The position numbers and the translations under genes were made by a program. A stretch of DNA of 51,597 bases from Gallibacterium genomosp. 3 (GTDB lineage: Bacteria; Pseudomonadota; Gammaproteobacteria; Enterobacterales; Pasteurellaceae): assembly GCF_001678475.1 (NCBI RefSeq), contig NZ_JTJR01000044.1, forward strand, positions 1 through 51,597, given 5' to 3'. The notes under the pieces were generated by a model. It saw only the letters and a list, made by a program, of their open reading frames with translations. It did not search any database and was not told where the DNA came from. This document shows, in pieces, positions 36,064 to 45,466 of the stretch. Numbering within the stretch: the first letter of the stretch is position 1; each line of letters starts with the position of its first letter.

Positions 36064-37437
36064 ATGTCTGAAAGTTTTGTTCATGCCGCCTATATTATTG
36101 CTGCGGTGTTATTCATCATGAGTTTAGCAGGCTTATCTAAACATGAAACTGCTAAAGCGGGTTGTTGGTACGGTATTGTTGGTATGGCAATCGCTCTCTT
36201 TACTACCGTATTTGGTCCGCATACTCATGGACAAATTTGGATCATCATTGCAATGGTGATTGGTGCAATTTTAGGTATTCGTAAAGCGCTCAAAGTAGAA
36301 ATGACAGAGATGCCAGAATTAGTGGCGTTACTACATAGCTTTGTTGGTTTAGCTGCGGTGTTAGTTGGCTTCAATAGTTATCTTTCACATGAAGTCACTG
36401 ATCCAACCTTAGCCAATATTCATAATGTAGAAGTCTTTTTAGGCGTATTTATCGGTGCGGTGACCTTTACAGGTTCTATTGTGGCATTTGGTAAATTACG
36501 CGGCATTATCAACTCAAAAGCGTTGATGCTACCACATCGCCATAAATTGAATTTATTGGCATTAGTTGTATCGTTTGTATTAATGCTAGTTTTCTTAGGT
36601 TCACCAGCATTGTTCCCATTGGTATTGATGACAATTATTGCTTTAGTGTTTGGCTGGCATTTAGTGGCATCTATTGGGGGTGCAGATATGCCGGTTGTGG
36701 TTTCTATGTTGAACTCTTATTCTGGATGGGCAGCTGCCGCAGCAGGTTTCATGTTAAGTAATGACTTATTAATTGTTACTGGTGCTTTGGTAGGTTCTTC
36801 AGGTGCAATTCTTTCTTATATTATGTGTCGTGCGATGAATCGTTCCTTTATCAGCGTAATTGCTGGTGGTTTTGGTAATGATGTCGTGGCGAAGAGTGAT
36901 GAAGAACAAGGTGAATACCGTGAAGTTAAAGCAGAAGAAGTGGCTGAAATGTTGAAAAATGCAAGCTCTGTAATCATTACTCCAGGATATGGTATGGCAG
37001 TAGCTCAAGCACAATATCCAGTTGCAGATATCACTCAAAAATTACGTGAGAAAGGTGTTCAAGTGCGTTTTGGTATTCACCCAGTGGCGGGTCGTTTACC
37101 AGGGCATATGAATGTATTATTAGCAGAAGCGAAAGTACCTTATGACATTGTATTAGAAATGGATGAAATTAATGATGATTTCGCCGATACAGATGTGGTA
37201 CTCGTTATCGGAGCAAATGATACAGTGAATCCAGCGGCGCAGGATGATCCAAGCAGCCCAATCGCTGGTATGCCAGTATTAGAAGTGTGGAAAGCACAAA
37301 ATGTTGTTGTGTTTAAACGCTCAATGAATACAGGATATGCTGGTGTACAAAATCCGCTCTTCTTTAAAGAAAATACCCAAATGTTATTTGGGGATGCAAA
37401 AGAGAGTGTTGATAATATCTTAAAAGCATTAAATTAG
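36064..37437 (+). CDS. pntB: NAD(P) transhydrogenase subunit beta
   Basis: The beta subunit, partner of PntA. It has 457 residues. About nine transmembrane helices fill the first 265 residues, including the stretch MLPHRHKLN and [23 protein letters not shown] that is conserved in the proton channel. The C-terminal NADP(H)-binding domain III contains [32 protein letters not shown] and [19 protein letters not shown] lies six bases before ATG 36064. A strong terminator follows directly. It is a source of NADPH for GltBD and DapD-branch biosynthesis nearby. Confidence 0.97.
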   Translation: MSESFVHAAYIIAAVLFIMSLAGLSKHETAKAGCWYGIVGMAIALFTTVFGPHTHGQIWIIIAMVIGAILGIRKALKVEMTEMPELVALLHSFVGLAAVLVGFNSYLSHEVTDPTLANIHNVEVFLGVFIGAVTFTGSIVAFGKLRGIINSKALMLPHRHKLNLLALVVSFVLMLVFLGSPALFPLVLMTIIALVFGWHLVASIGGADMPVVVSMLNSYSGWAAAAAGFMLSNDLLIVTGALVGSSGAILSYIMCRAMNRSFISVIAGGFGNDVVAKSDEEQGEYREVKAEEVAEMLKNASSVIITPGYGMAVAQAQYPVADITQKLREKGVQVRFGIHPVAGRLPGHMNVLLAEAKVPYDIVLEMDEINDDFADTDVVLVIGANDTVNPAAQDDPSSPIAGMPVLEVWKAQNVVVFKRSMNTGYAGVQNPLFFKENTQMLFGDAKESVDNILKALN

Positions 37438-37444
37438 TGATCTA

Positions 37445-37469
37445 GGGCTGCAACAGCAGCCCTTTTTTT
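37445..37469 (+). terminator. intrinsic terminator of pntAB
   Basis: A 7-bp GC-rich stem GGGCTGC / GCAGCCC with loop AACA is followed by seven T, starting 8 bases after the pntB stop. Confidence 0.95.
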
Positions 37470-37589
37470 ATTGAGAAAATCTAAAGAATTGCACGATAAA
37501 GCAGCGTTTATTTTGTGCGCTGACTTTTTCTTATTAGCAAAATATGATAAAACTATGGTTCTTTTTGAGTGTTTAATTTAGGGAAGACC

Positions 37590-38417
37590 ATGTCAAACTT
37601 ACAACAAATTATTGAAGATGCATTTGAAAGACGTGCAGAAATTACACCAACAACAGTTGATGCTGAAACCAAAGCAGCAATTGAACAAGTTATTCTTGAT
37701 CTCGATAGCGGTAAGCGCCGAGTTGCAGAGAAAGTAAATGGTGAGTGGATCGTAAATCAATGGTTGAAAAAAGCGGTATTACTTTCTTTCCGTATCAATG
37801 ATAACCAGGTTATGGAAAGTTGCGAAACCAAATATTATGACAAAGTACCAATGAAATTTGCGAATTATGATGAAGCACGTTTTAAACAAGAAGGTTTTCG
37901 TGTTGTTCCTCCAGCAGCTGTGCGTCAAGGTGCATTTATTGCAAAAAATACAGTATTGATGCCATCTTACGTGAATATTGGTGCTTATGTTGATGAAGGT
38001 ACAATGGTAGATACTTGGGCAACAGTAGGCTCTTGTGCACAAATTGGTAAGAATGTTCATCTTTCTGGTGGCGTAGGTATTGGTGGGGTGTTAGAACCAT
38101 TACAAGCGAATCCAACTATTATTGAAGATAACTGTTTTATCGGCGCTCGTTCAGAAATTGTTGAAGGTGTCATTGTTGAAGAAGGTTCAGTCATTTCTAT
38201 GGGCGTATTTATTGGTCAAAGTACCAAAATTTATGATCGTGAAACAGGTGAAATTCACTATGGTCGTGTACCAGCAGGATCTGTTGTGGTTTCTGGTAGC
38301 TTACCAAGTAAAGACGGATCTCATAGTCTATACTGTGCTGTTATCGTGAAAAAAGTTGATGCCAAAACTCGTAGGAAAGTTGGGATCAACGAGTTATTAA
38401 GAACGATTGATGAATAG
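37590..38417 (+). CDS. dapD: tetrahydrodipicolinate N-succinyltransferase
   Basis: It succinylates 2,3,4,5-tetrahydrodipicolinate with succinyl-CoA in the succinylase branch of lysine/meso-diaminopimelate synthesis. It has 275 residues from ATG 37590. The frame opens earlier at 37569, but GGGAAG just upstream and the family start MSNLQ(Q)IIE support 37590. The left-handed beta helix of hexapeptide repeats runs about residues 110-235 (for example [20 protein letters not shown] in part, [36 protein letters not shown]). It stands alone between two hairpins. Confidence 0.97.
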   Translation: MSNLQQIIEDAFERRAEITPTTVDAETKAAIEQVILDLDSGKRRVAEKVNGEWIVNQWLKKAVLLSFRINDNQVMESCETKYYDKVPMKFANYDEARFKQEGFRVVPPAAVRQGAFIAKNTVLMPSYVNIGAYVDEGTMVDTWATVGSCAQIGKNVHLSGGVGIGGVLEPLQANPTIIEDNCFIGARSEIVEGVIVEEGSVISMGVFIGQSTKIYDRETGEIHYGRVPAGSVVVSGSLPSKDGSHSLYCAVIVKKVDAKTRRKVGINELLRTIDE

Positions 38418-38446
38418 TGATTATTGATCCATCGTCTTAATGAAAG

Positions 38447-38472
38447 GCCTATTTCTCAAAAAAGAAATAGGC
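38447..38472 (+). terminator. hairpin after dapD
   Basis: A 10-bp perfect stem GCCTATTTCT / AGAAATAGGC with a 6-base A-rich loop is followed by TTAATTGT. It has a moderate T tail. Confidence 0.7.
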
Positions 38473-38549
38473 TTAATTGTAATTATTATATTTAATGATT
38501 ATTAATAAATTTAGTTGAAATTTATGTTGTAAAAATAAGGAGAGTCACA

Positions 38550-39089
38550 ATGAAAAAGACATTATTAGCTACTTTAGTTTTAACTGCATCACTTGCATTG
38601 ACGGGATGTTTCGATAAAGAAACCAAAGAAACTGTCACCAACGCTGCAGCTGAAGTAAAAGATACTGCAGCAGCGAAAGTTGACGCAGCAAAAGAAGCAA
38701 CAGCTGAAAAAGTAGAGCAAGCAAAACAAGCTGCGACTGAAATGAAAGAAGCAGCAGCAGAGAAAGTTGAAGCTGCAAAAGAAGCAACAGCTGAAAAAGT
38801 AGAACAGGCGAAAGAAGCTGCTACTGAAGTAAAAGATGCAGCAGCAGAAAAAGTTGAAGCAGCAAAAGAAGCAACAGCTGAAAAAGTAGAACAAGCAAAA
38901 CAAGCTGCTACTGAAGTAAAAGATGCAGCAACAGAAAAAGTTGAAGCAGCAAAAGAGGCAACAGCTGAAAAAGTAGAACAAGCAAAACAAGCTGCTACTG
39001 AAGCGAAAGATGCTGCAGCAAGTAAAGTAGAAGATGCATCAAAAGCAGTATCTGAAAAAGCAGAAGAGTTAAAAAGCGAAACTAAATAA
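38550..39089 (+). CDS. small lipoprotein of Ala/Lys/Glu-rich 29-residue tandem repeats
   Basis: A 179-residue protein. The lipoprotein signal peptide ends in the lipobox LALTGC with Cys20 as the lipidated residue (MKKTLLATLVLTASLALTGC). After a short linker, residues 39-154 are four almost exact 29-residue units, A-A-A-E-K-V-E-A-A-K-E-A-T-A-E-K-V-E-Q-A-K and so on, followed by a degenerate fifth. The pattern predicts a long amphipathic helix or coiled coil, as in YtxH or LEA/apolipoprotein-like proteins. Position +2 is Phe, so outer-membrane sorting is likely. AAGGAG precedes ATG 38550 and a strong terminator follows. I do not recognise a specific family; roles in envelope spacing, stress protection or binding are only possibilities. 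Confidence 0.85.
   Translation: MKKTLLATLVLTASLALTGCFDKETKETVTNAAAEVKDTAAAKVDAAKEATAEKVEQAKQAATEMKEAAAEKVEAAKEATAEKVEQAKEAATEVKDAAAEKVEAAKEATAEKVEQAKQAATEVKDAATEKVEAAKEATAEKVEQAKQAATEAKDAAASKVEDASKAVSEKAEELKSETK
38664..39011 (+). repeat. four tandem 87-bp in-frame repeats in the lipoprotein gene
   Basis: The sequence GCAAAAGAAGCAA recurs at 38688, 38775 and 38862, and with one change at 38949, giving exact 87-bp spacing. Units are 38664-38750, 38751-38837, 38838-38924 and 38925-39011. Because 87 is divisible by 3, gain or loss of units changes length without breaking the frame. Confidence 0.95.
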
Positions 39090-39138
39090 TTGGTTGCAAT
39101 AATACTGCAATAGATTTAATTCATAATTGATACTAGAA

Positions 39139-39173
39139 ACCTCATACTCAACAAAAAAGTATGAGGTTTTCTT
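39139..39173 (+). terminator. intrinsic terminator of the lipoprotein gene
   Basis: A 10-bp perfect stem ACCTCATACT / AGTATGAGGT with a 9-base A-rich loop and TTTTCTTTTTT lies about 50 bases beyond the stop codon. It lies inside the upstream extension of the gltB reading frame, which shows that extension is not coding. Confidence 0.92.
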
Positions 39174-39203
39174 TTTTAGAAACCACAATATTTTTATTAA
39201 ATT

Positions 39204-39230
39204 TGAGAATTATTCTCATCTAAATATAAG
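39204..39230 (+). promoter_or_regulatory. Fur-box-like palindrome and promoter-like hexamers upstream of gltB
   Basis: TGAGAAT-T-ATTCTCA (39204-39218) is a perfect 7-1-7 palindrome matching the Fur consensus TGATAAT-N-ATTATCA at 12 of 14 positions. It overlaps a possible promoter, TTGAGA (39203-39208) with TATAAG (39225-39230), spacer 16. It lies about 190 bp before the gltB start. A second promoter-like pair, TTGACT (39322-39327) and TATGTT (39346-39351), is closer to the gene. Confidence 0.5.
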
Positions 39231-39405
39231 CAGATTTATTGATAGATGTATAAGAAAAAAAGAGAAAAATCATATAAGGATTAATAAAACAACAAAAATA
39301 GTAAAATCTATCAAAAAGGCTTTGACTAATATTTGCCTTTTTTGGTATGTTCAAATTCTTCTAATAAATAATAAAACAATAAACACAACATTTAAGGAAT
39401 CTATT

Positions 39406-42400
39406 ATGCTTTATAACAAAGATGAGGTTCGGGAGAACTGTGGCTTTGGCTTAATTGCACATCTTGAAGGTGAGCAGAGCCATAAAGTTGTGCGTACAGC
39501 CATTTTGGGATTATCAAGAATGCAACACCGTGGCGCTGTATTATCAGATGGTAAAACGGGAGATGGATGTGGATTACACTTACAAATGCCAAAACGTTTT
39601 TTCCATTTTATTGCAGAAGAGCAAGGATTTAAGCTTAATAAAAACTTTGGGGTTGGACAAATCTTTTTCCCAACAGATCCTGAATTAATTGAACAATATA
39701 GTGCGATCATTAAGGAAGAGTTAACTAAAGAAACGCTAACGATTACAGCATGGCGTGATGTAGCAATTAATCCTTCTGTATTGGGATCTATCGCTGCAGC
39801 AAGTTTACCTGCCATTAAACAAGTATTTGTGAATGTGCCTGCTGGTTGGGGAATTAAAGATATGGAACGTCGCTTATTTATGGCACGTCGTCGTATCGAA
39901 AATCGTATTGATCACCCTGATTTTTATATTTGTAGCTTTTCTAGCCAAATTATTATCTATAAAGGATTATGTATTCCAAAAGATTTGCCTAAATTCTATT
40001 TGGATTTAGCCGATTTACGTATGGAAAGTGGAATTTGTCTATTCCATCAACGTTTTTCTACCAATACATTGCCAAAATGGAAATTAGCGCAGCCATTCCG
40101 TTACTTAGCACATAACGGTGAAATTAATACAATTTCAGGTAACCGTGCATGGGCAAGAGCGCGTGCTTATAAATATCACACACCACTCATTCCAGACTTA
40201 CAAACAATCGCACCATTTGTTAATGAAACGGGTTCTGACTCTAGTTCATTAGATAATATGTTAGAACTGTTTGTAAATGGTGGAATGGACTTATTCCGAG
40301 CAATGCGTTTACTTATTCCACCTGCATGGCAACATAATCCAGATATGGATGATGATCTTCGTGCATTCTATGATTTTAACTCAATGCATATGGAGCCATG
40401 GGATGGGCCAGCAGGTATCGTATTAAGTGATGGCCGTCATGTAGCGTGTAACTTAGACCGTAATGGTTTACGTCCAGCGCGTTATGTAATTACTCAAGAT
40501 AAATTAATTACGATTGCCAGTGAAGTGGGGATCTGGGATTATGCACCTGATGAAGTGATTGAAAAAGGGCGTATTGGACCAGGGGAATTGTTAGTCATTG
40601 ATACAGAACAAGGAAAATTAATTCACTCACAAGAAATTGATAAAGAATTAAAAGAACGTCACCCATATCGTGAATGGTTAAATCGTAATGTTCATCGTTT
40701 AATTCCGTTTGAAAATATTCCTGATGATAAGATTGGGCAAGCTGAGTTTGATGCGCAACAATTATTAACTTACCAAAAACAATTTGCATACGATAAAGAA
40801 GAGTTAGAAAGTTTAATTCGTGTATTAGGTGAAAATGGTCAAGAAGCTGTTGGCTCAATGGGGGATGATACGCCATTTGCTGTATTATCTACTCGTCCAC
40901 GTGTGATTTATGATTATTTCCGCCAATACTTTGCTCAAGTGACAAACCCACCAATTGACCCATTACGTGAAGCGCATGTAATGAGTTTAAATACCAGTAT
41001 TGGGCAAGAAATGAGTGTGTTCTTTGAAACTGAAGGGATGTCACATCGGGTTAATTTTAAATCCCCAGTCTTGCTTTATTCAGATATGCAGCAATTACTC
41101 GCGTTACCGCAAGAATACTATAAACATCAAATTCTTGATGCGACTTACAACCCAGAAGAAATGGGATTAAAACAAGCGATTGAAAATTTAGCGAAGCAAG
41201 CAGAAGAGGCAGCACGTCAAGGTGCAGTATTAGTTGTATTATCTGATCGTCAAATTTCAGCAAAACGTGTACCAATTCCTGCTGCGTTATCAGTCGGGGC
41301 AGTACAACAACGATTAGTCGAGAAAAACTTACGTTGTGATTCCAATATTATTGTAGAAACAGGTTCAGCACGTAATCCGCACCACTTTGCGGTATTGTTG
41401 GGATTAGGTGCAACCGCAGTTTACCCATATCTTGCTTATGAAAGTTTAAGTGAAATGGTGGCAAGTGGTGCAATTACTAAACCATTACGCACCGTATTAC
41501 TAAATTTCCGTAAAGGTATTGATAAAGGGTTATACAAAATTATTTCTAAGATGGGGATTTCAACAATTTCCTCTTATCGTTGTGCTCATTTATTTGAGGC
41601 AGTTGGATTTAACCGTGAAATTGTAGAACTTTGTTTTAAACGTATTACTTGCCGTATTGAAGGGGCATCATTTGCCGATTTAGATCAAGATATGCAGGAT
41701 TTACAACGTCAGGCATGGCGAGCAAGTCAAGCGTTACCAACCGGTGGTTTGTTAAAATATAAGCCAGATGGTGAATATCATGCTTATAACCCAGATGTTG
41801 TGAATTATTTACAACAAGCGGTAAATAGTGGTGATTATCAGATTTATCAAAAATATGCGGATACTGTGAATAACCGTCCAATTGCGACTATTCGTGATAT
41901 GTTGAAATTAAACATTGATGAAAGTAAAGCGATTACATTGGATAAAGTTGAGCCAGCAGAAAATCTTTATAAACGTTTTGATACGGCAGCAATGAGTATC
42001 GGCGCATTAAGTCCAGAAGCTCACGAAGCGTTAGCCACAGCGATGAATCGTTTGGGAGGATACTCAAACTCTGGTGAGGGTGGGGAAGATCCACGTCGTT
42101 ATGGTACAGAACGTGTTTCTCGAATTAAACAAGTTGCATCAGGTCGTTTTGGGGTAACACCAGCTTATTTAATGAGTGCTGATGTGATCCAAATTAAAGT
42201 GGCACAAGGGGCAAAACCGGGTGAGGGTGGTCAATTACCAGGTGATAAAGTAACGCCATATATTGCTCAATTACGTTATGCAGTGCCAGGTTCAACCTTG
42301 ATTTCTCCGCCGCCACATCATGATATTTATTCGATCGAAGATTTGGCTCAATTAATTTTTGATTTGAAACAGATCAATCCAAAAGCGTTAATTTCTGTGA

Positions 42401-43872
42401 AATTAGTTTCTTTACCGGGAGTGGGAACTATCGCAACAGGTGTTGCAAAAGCGTATGCAGATTTAATTACAATTGCTGGTTATGATGGTGGTACAGGTGC
42501 TAGCCCATTATCCAGTGTGAAATATGCTGGTTCTCCATGGGAATTAGGGTTAGCAGAAGCACAACAAGCTTTAGTTGAAAATAATCTTCGTCATAAAGTG
42601 CGTTTACAAGTCGATGGTGGATTAAAAACTGGCTTAGATGTGATTAAAGCGGCTATTTTAGGTGCAGAAAGCTTTGGTTTCGGTACAGGACCAATGATTG
42701 CATTAGGTTGTCGTTACTTAAGAATTTGTCACCTTAATAACTGTGCGACTGGTATTGCAACACAAGATGAAAAACTCAGAAATGAGCATTATCACGGCTT
42801 ACCAGAAAAAGCGATGAATTACTTTAAATTTATTGCTCAAGATGTGCGTGAGTGGTTAGCAAAATTGGGTGTAGAAAAATTAACAGATTTAATTGGACGT
42901 ACCGATTTGTTGAGTGTGATTGAAGGACAAACTGCAAAACAACGTGGTTTAGATCTAACAAAATTACTTTATGCACCACAAGTGCCGGCGGGTAGTGCAA
43001 GATATTGCACCCAAAGCAATCCGCCAATGGATCAAGGTTTATTGAATAAAGCGATTTTGAAAGAAGTTGGCGATGCGTTTGATTACAATGATGAGCAACA
43101 CCTTGACTTAACCTTTGATGTGAATAATACCGATCGTTCTGTGGGGGCAACACTTTCAGGAATGATCGCCAATAAATATGGCAATAATGGTCATGCACGT
43201 AAGAAAGTAGATATTCGCTTAAATGGTACTGTGGGACAAAGTTTTGGTGTTTGGTTAGCCGGTGGTGTTAGCCTATATCTTACAGGTGATGCAAATGACT
43301 ATGTGGGTAAAGGTATGGCTGGCGGTAAAATTGTGATTCGTCCACATACTGGGGTAAGTTTCCAACCAGAATTTTCAACGATTGCAGGTAATACTTGCCT
43401 TTATGGTGCAACGGGAGGAAATCTTTTTGCATCAGGTAGAGTTGGTGAGCGTTTTGCAGTACGTAACTCAGGTGCAACCGCGGTTGTTGAAGGTATTGGT
43501 GATAACGGTTGTGAATATATGACTGGCGGCGTGGTTTGTGTACTCGGTAAAACTGGCATTAACTTTGGTGCTGGTATGACGGGGGGATTTGCTTATGTTC
43601 TTGATACTGATGGAAAATTCCGTAGTCGAATTAATCCAGAGTTAGTAGAAGGGTTAACAATTACCGATTTACCAACCCACCAAGAACATTTACGTGGTTT
43701 ATTAACACGTCATTATGAGGAAACTCATAGTCCTTTAGCAGAACGTATTTTGCATAATTGGGCTGATTACGCAGATAAATTTGTGTTAGTGAAGCCAAAA
43801 GCAAATGATCTAAATGCGTTACTAGGACATCAACGTCGTACCGTAAATGAACTAGGTGTGGTAACCCAATAA
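39406..43872 (+). CDS. gltB: glutamate synthase [NADPH] large subunit
   Basis: With GltD it converts 2-oxoglutarate, glutamine and NADPH to two glutamates, the assimilation arm of the GS-GOGAT cycle. It has 1,488 residues from ATG 39406. The open frame extends to 39127, but that part crosses a terminator, and TTAAGGAAT precedes 39406. Residues 1-11 are the propeptide and Cys12 (NCGFG) is the amidotransferase nucleophile. The glutaminase domain is about 12-430, the central domain about 430-780, and the FMN/synthase domain about 780-1200 with GEGGEDPRRYGT, GAKPGEGGQLPGDKV and the Fe-S cysteines in CRYLRICHLNNC. The GXGXG beta-helix domain forms the C-terminus. All motifs are intact. Confidence 0.97.
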   Translation: MLYNKDEVRENCGFGLIAHLEGEQSHKVVRTAILGLSRMQHRGAVLSDGKTGDGCGLHLQMPKRFFHFIAEEQGFKLNKNFGVGQIFFPTDPELIEQYSAIIKEELTKETLTITAWRDVAINPSVLGSIAAASLPAIKQVFVNVPAGWGIKDMERRLFMARRRIENRIDHPDFYICSFSSQIIIYKGLCIPKDLPKFYLDLADLRMESGICLFHQRFSTNTLPKWKLAQPFRYLAHNGEINTISGNRAWARARAYKYHTPLIPDLQTIAPFVNETGSDSSSLDNMLELFVNGGMDLFRAMRLLIPPAWQHNPDMDDDLRAFYDFNSMHMEPWDGPAGIVLSDGRHVACNLDRNGLRPARYVITQDKLITIASEVGIWDYAPDEVIEKGRIGPGELLVIDTEQGKLIHSQEIDKELKERHPYREWLNRNVHRLIPFENIPDDKIGQAEFDAQQLLTYQKQFAYDKEELESLIRVLGENGQEAVGSMGDDTPFAVLSTRPRVIYDYFRQYFAQVTNPPIDPLREAHVMSLNTSIGQEMSVFFETEGMSHRVNFKSPVLLYSDMQQLLALPQEYYKHQILDATYNPEEMGLKQAIENLAKQAEEAARQGAVLVVLSDRQISAKRVPIPAALSVGAVQQRLVEKNLRCDSNIIVETGSARNPHHFAVLLGLGATAVYPYLAYESLSEMVASGAITKPLRTVLLNFRKGIDKGLYKIISKMGISTISSYRCAHLFEAVGFNREIVELCFKRITCRIEGASFADLDQDMQDLQRQAWRASQALPTGGLLKYKPDGEYHAYNPDVVNYLQQAVNSGDYQIYQKYADTVNNRPIATIRDMLKLNIDESKAITLDKVEPAENLYKRFDTAAMSIGALSPEAHEALATAMNRLGGYSNSGEGGEDPRRYGTERVSRIKQVASGRFGVTPAYLMSADVIQIKVAQGAKPGEGGQLPGDKVTPYIAQLRYAVPGSTLISPPPHHDIYSIEDLAQLIFDLKQINPKALISVKLVSLPGVGTIATGVAKAYADLITIAGYDGGTGASPLSSVKYAGSPWELGLAEAQQALVENNLRHKVRLQVDGGLKTGLDVIKAAILGAESFGFGTGPMIALGCRYLRICHLNNCATGIATQDEKLRNEHYHGLPEKAMNYFKFIAQDVREWLAKLGVEKLTDLIGRTDLLSVIEGQTAKQRGLDLTKLLYAPQVPAGSARYCTQSNPPMDQGLLNKAILKEVGDAFDYNDEQHLDLTFDVNNTDRSVGATLSGMIANKYGNNGHARKKVDIRLNGTVGQSFGVWLAGGVSLYLTGDANDYVGKGMAGGKIVIRPHTGVSFQPEFSTIAGNTCLYGATGGNLFASGRVGERFAVRNSGATAVVEGIGDNGCEYMTGGVVCVLGKTGINFGAGMTGGFAYVLDTDGKFRSRINPELVEGLTITDLPTHQEHLRGLLTRHYEETHSPLAERILHNWADYADKFVLVKPKANDLNALLGHQRRTVNELGVVTQ

Positions 43873-43880
43873 TTTTCCAT

Positions 43881-43905
43881 CGCCTTAATCTTAATGGTTA
43901 AGGCG
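43881..43905 (+). other. intercistronic hairpin between gltB and gltD
   Basis: An 8-bp perfect stem CGCCTTAA / TTAAGGCG with a 9-base loop sits 8 bases after the gltB stop and 30 bases before the gltD start. It has no T-run, so it is probably an mRNA stability or expression-ratio element rather than a terminator. Confidence 0.6.
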
Positions 43906-43935
43906 AATATTAAGATAAATAAAAGGAAAACGAAC

Positions 43936-45363
43936 ATGAGCCAGCAAGGAAATATATATCAATTTATAGATTTGCCGAGAATTGATCCTCAGAAAAAATC
44001 ACTTGAGCAACGGAAAACTAAATTTATTGAAATTTACCAAATTTTTGATGAAACCCAAGCAAAAGCACAAGCTGATCGTTGTTTAGCGTGTGGCAATCCT
44101 TATTGTCAGCACCGTTGTCCATTACACAATAATATTCCAGATTGGTTAAAGTTAACTTATGAAGGAAGAATTATTGAGGCAGCAGAATTAGCCCATGAAA
44201 CAAATACTTTACCAGAGGTTTGTGGTCGAGTTTGTCCGCAAGATCGTTTATGTGAAGGATCTTGTACATTAAATGCGGAGTTTGGGGCAGTGACGATTGG
44301 TAATATTGAAAAGTATATTACTGAAACCGCTTTTGAAATGGGATGGCGTCCAAAAGTTAAAGATGTCCCTCATTCAGGAAAACGCGTTGCCGTGATTGGA
44401 GCTGGTCCAGCAGGATTAGGTTGTGCAGAATTTTTAATCCGCAATGGTGTTGCAGTAACAGTTTATGAACGTCAAGCAGAAATCGGAGGATTACTTACTT
44501 ACGGTATCCCAGCATTTAAGTTAGAAAAAGATGTAATGAGTCGCCGTCGTGAAATTTTTACTGAAATGGGCATTGAGTTTAAATTAGGCGTAACGATTAG
44601 TGAAGATGTTCAATTATCAGAATTAGTGGAGCAATATGATGCGGTATTCCTTGGGGTAGGAACTTATCAAGGGATGAAAGCGGATATTCCAAATGAAGAT
44701 GCGGAAGGAGTACATTCAGCGTTACCATTCTTAATTGCAAATACTCAACAATTACTAGGACAAAATCCAGCAAATTATGTGTCGATGGCTGGAAAACGCG
44801 TTGTTGTACTTGGTGGTGGTGATACAGCTATGGACTGTGTTCGTACCTCAGTACGCCAACAAGCCGCAGAAGTGACTTGTGTGTATCGCCGCGATCAAGC
44901 CAATATGCCAGGTAGTAGAAAAGAGTTTGTTAATGCGAAAGAAGAAGGGGTGAAATTCCAATTTAATGCTCAACCTGTTGCCATTGAGGCAGAGCCTATC
45001 GCAGTAGTAACAGAACAAGGTCACGTAACTGGAATTAAAGTGGTTGAAACAACGATGGGTGAGCCAGATCAAAATGGTCGCCGTAGGGCAGAAATTGTAG
45101 AGGGTAGCGAACGAGTTATTCCTTGTGATGCAATTATTGTCGCATTCGGGTTTGCACCACATGCTATGCCATTCTTAGCAGATATTGGTGTAACAACAGA
45201 TAACCGCGGCCGTATTGAAGTAAAAGGTAACTTTAAGCAACAAACTGCAAACCCTAAAGTTTTTGCGGGTGGTGATGTGACCAGAGGATCTGATTTAGTG
45301 GTGACTGCCATTGCAGAAGGGCGAGATGCGGCGAAGAGTATCTTAGATTACTTAAATGTTTAA
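43936..45363 (+). CDS. gltD: glutamate synthase [NADPH] small subunit
   Basis: A flavoprotein subunit that takes electrons from NADPH and passes them through Fe-S clusters to GltB. It has 475 residues from ATG 43936; the frame opens at 43894 but AAAAGGAAAA precedes 43936 and the family starts M-S-Q. The N-terminal cysteine clusters are CLACGNPYCQHRC and CGRVCPQDRLCEGSC (about residues 47-115). The FAD-binding GAGPAGLGCAEFL and the NADPH-binding VVLGGGDTAMDCVRTSVRQ follow, then AGGDVTRGSDLVVTAIAEGRDAA near the end. It is in an operon with gltB, 63 bases apart. Confidence 0.97.
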   Translation: MSQQGNIYQFIDLPRIDPQKKSLEQRKTKFIEIYQIFDETQAKAQADRCLACGNPYCQHRCPLHNNIPDWLKLTYEGRIIEAAELAHETNTLPEVCGRVCPQDRLCEGSCTLNAEFGAVTIGNIEKYITETAFEMGWRPKVKDVPHSGKRVAVIGAGPAGLGCAEFLIRNGVAVTVYERQAEIGGLLTYGIPAFKLEKDVMSRRREIFTEMGIEFKLGVTISEDVQLSELVEQYDAVFLGVGTYQGMKADIPNEDAEGVHSALPFLIANTQQLLGQNPANYVSMAGKRVVVLGGGDTAMDCVRTSVRQQAAEVTCVYRRDQANMPGSRKEFVNAKEEGVKFQFNAQPVAIEAEPIAVVTEQGHVTGIKVVETTMGEPDQNGRRRAEIVEGSERVIPCDAIIVAFGFAPHAMPFLADIGVTTDNRGRIEVKGNFKQQTANPKVFAGGDVTRGSDLVVTAIAEGRDAAKSILDYLNV

Positions 45364-45386
45364 ATTATGATTTAATAAACAATCTG

Positions 45387-45423
45387 AAGAGTTGGTTTCT
45401 TAGTCGATGCCAACTCTTTTTAT
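45387..45423 (+). terminator. intrinsic terminator of gltBD
   Basis: A 9-bp perfect stem AAGAGTTGG / CCAACTCTT with a 14-base loop runs into TTTTTATTTC, starting 24 bases after the gltD stop. Confidence 0.85.
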
Positions 45424-45466
45424 TTCTTATTCGTTACGTTTCTAGAGAAATCATTCTTATAACTCA

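Noticed and set aside
38418-38549. Riboswitch or leader peptide ahead of the lipoprotein or dapD
   Set aside because: Only the dapD hairpin and a ribosome binding site are visible, with no recognisable conserved riboswitch core.
39127-39405. 93-codon N-terminal extension of gltB
   Set aside because: It crosses a strong terminator (39139-39173) and a Fur-like promoter region, has no ribosome binding site, and the conserved GltB N-terminus with Cys12 begins at ATG 39406 behind AAGGAA.
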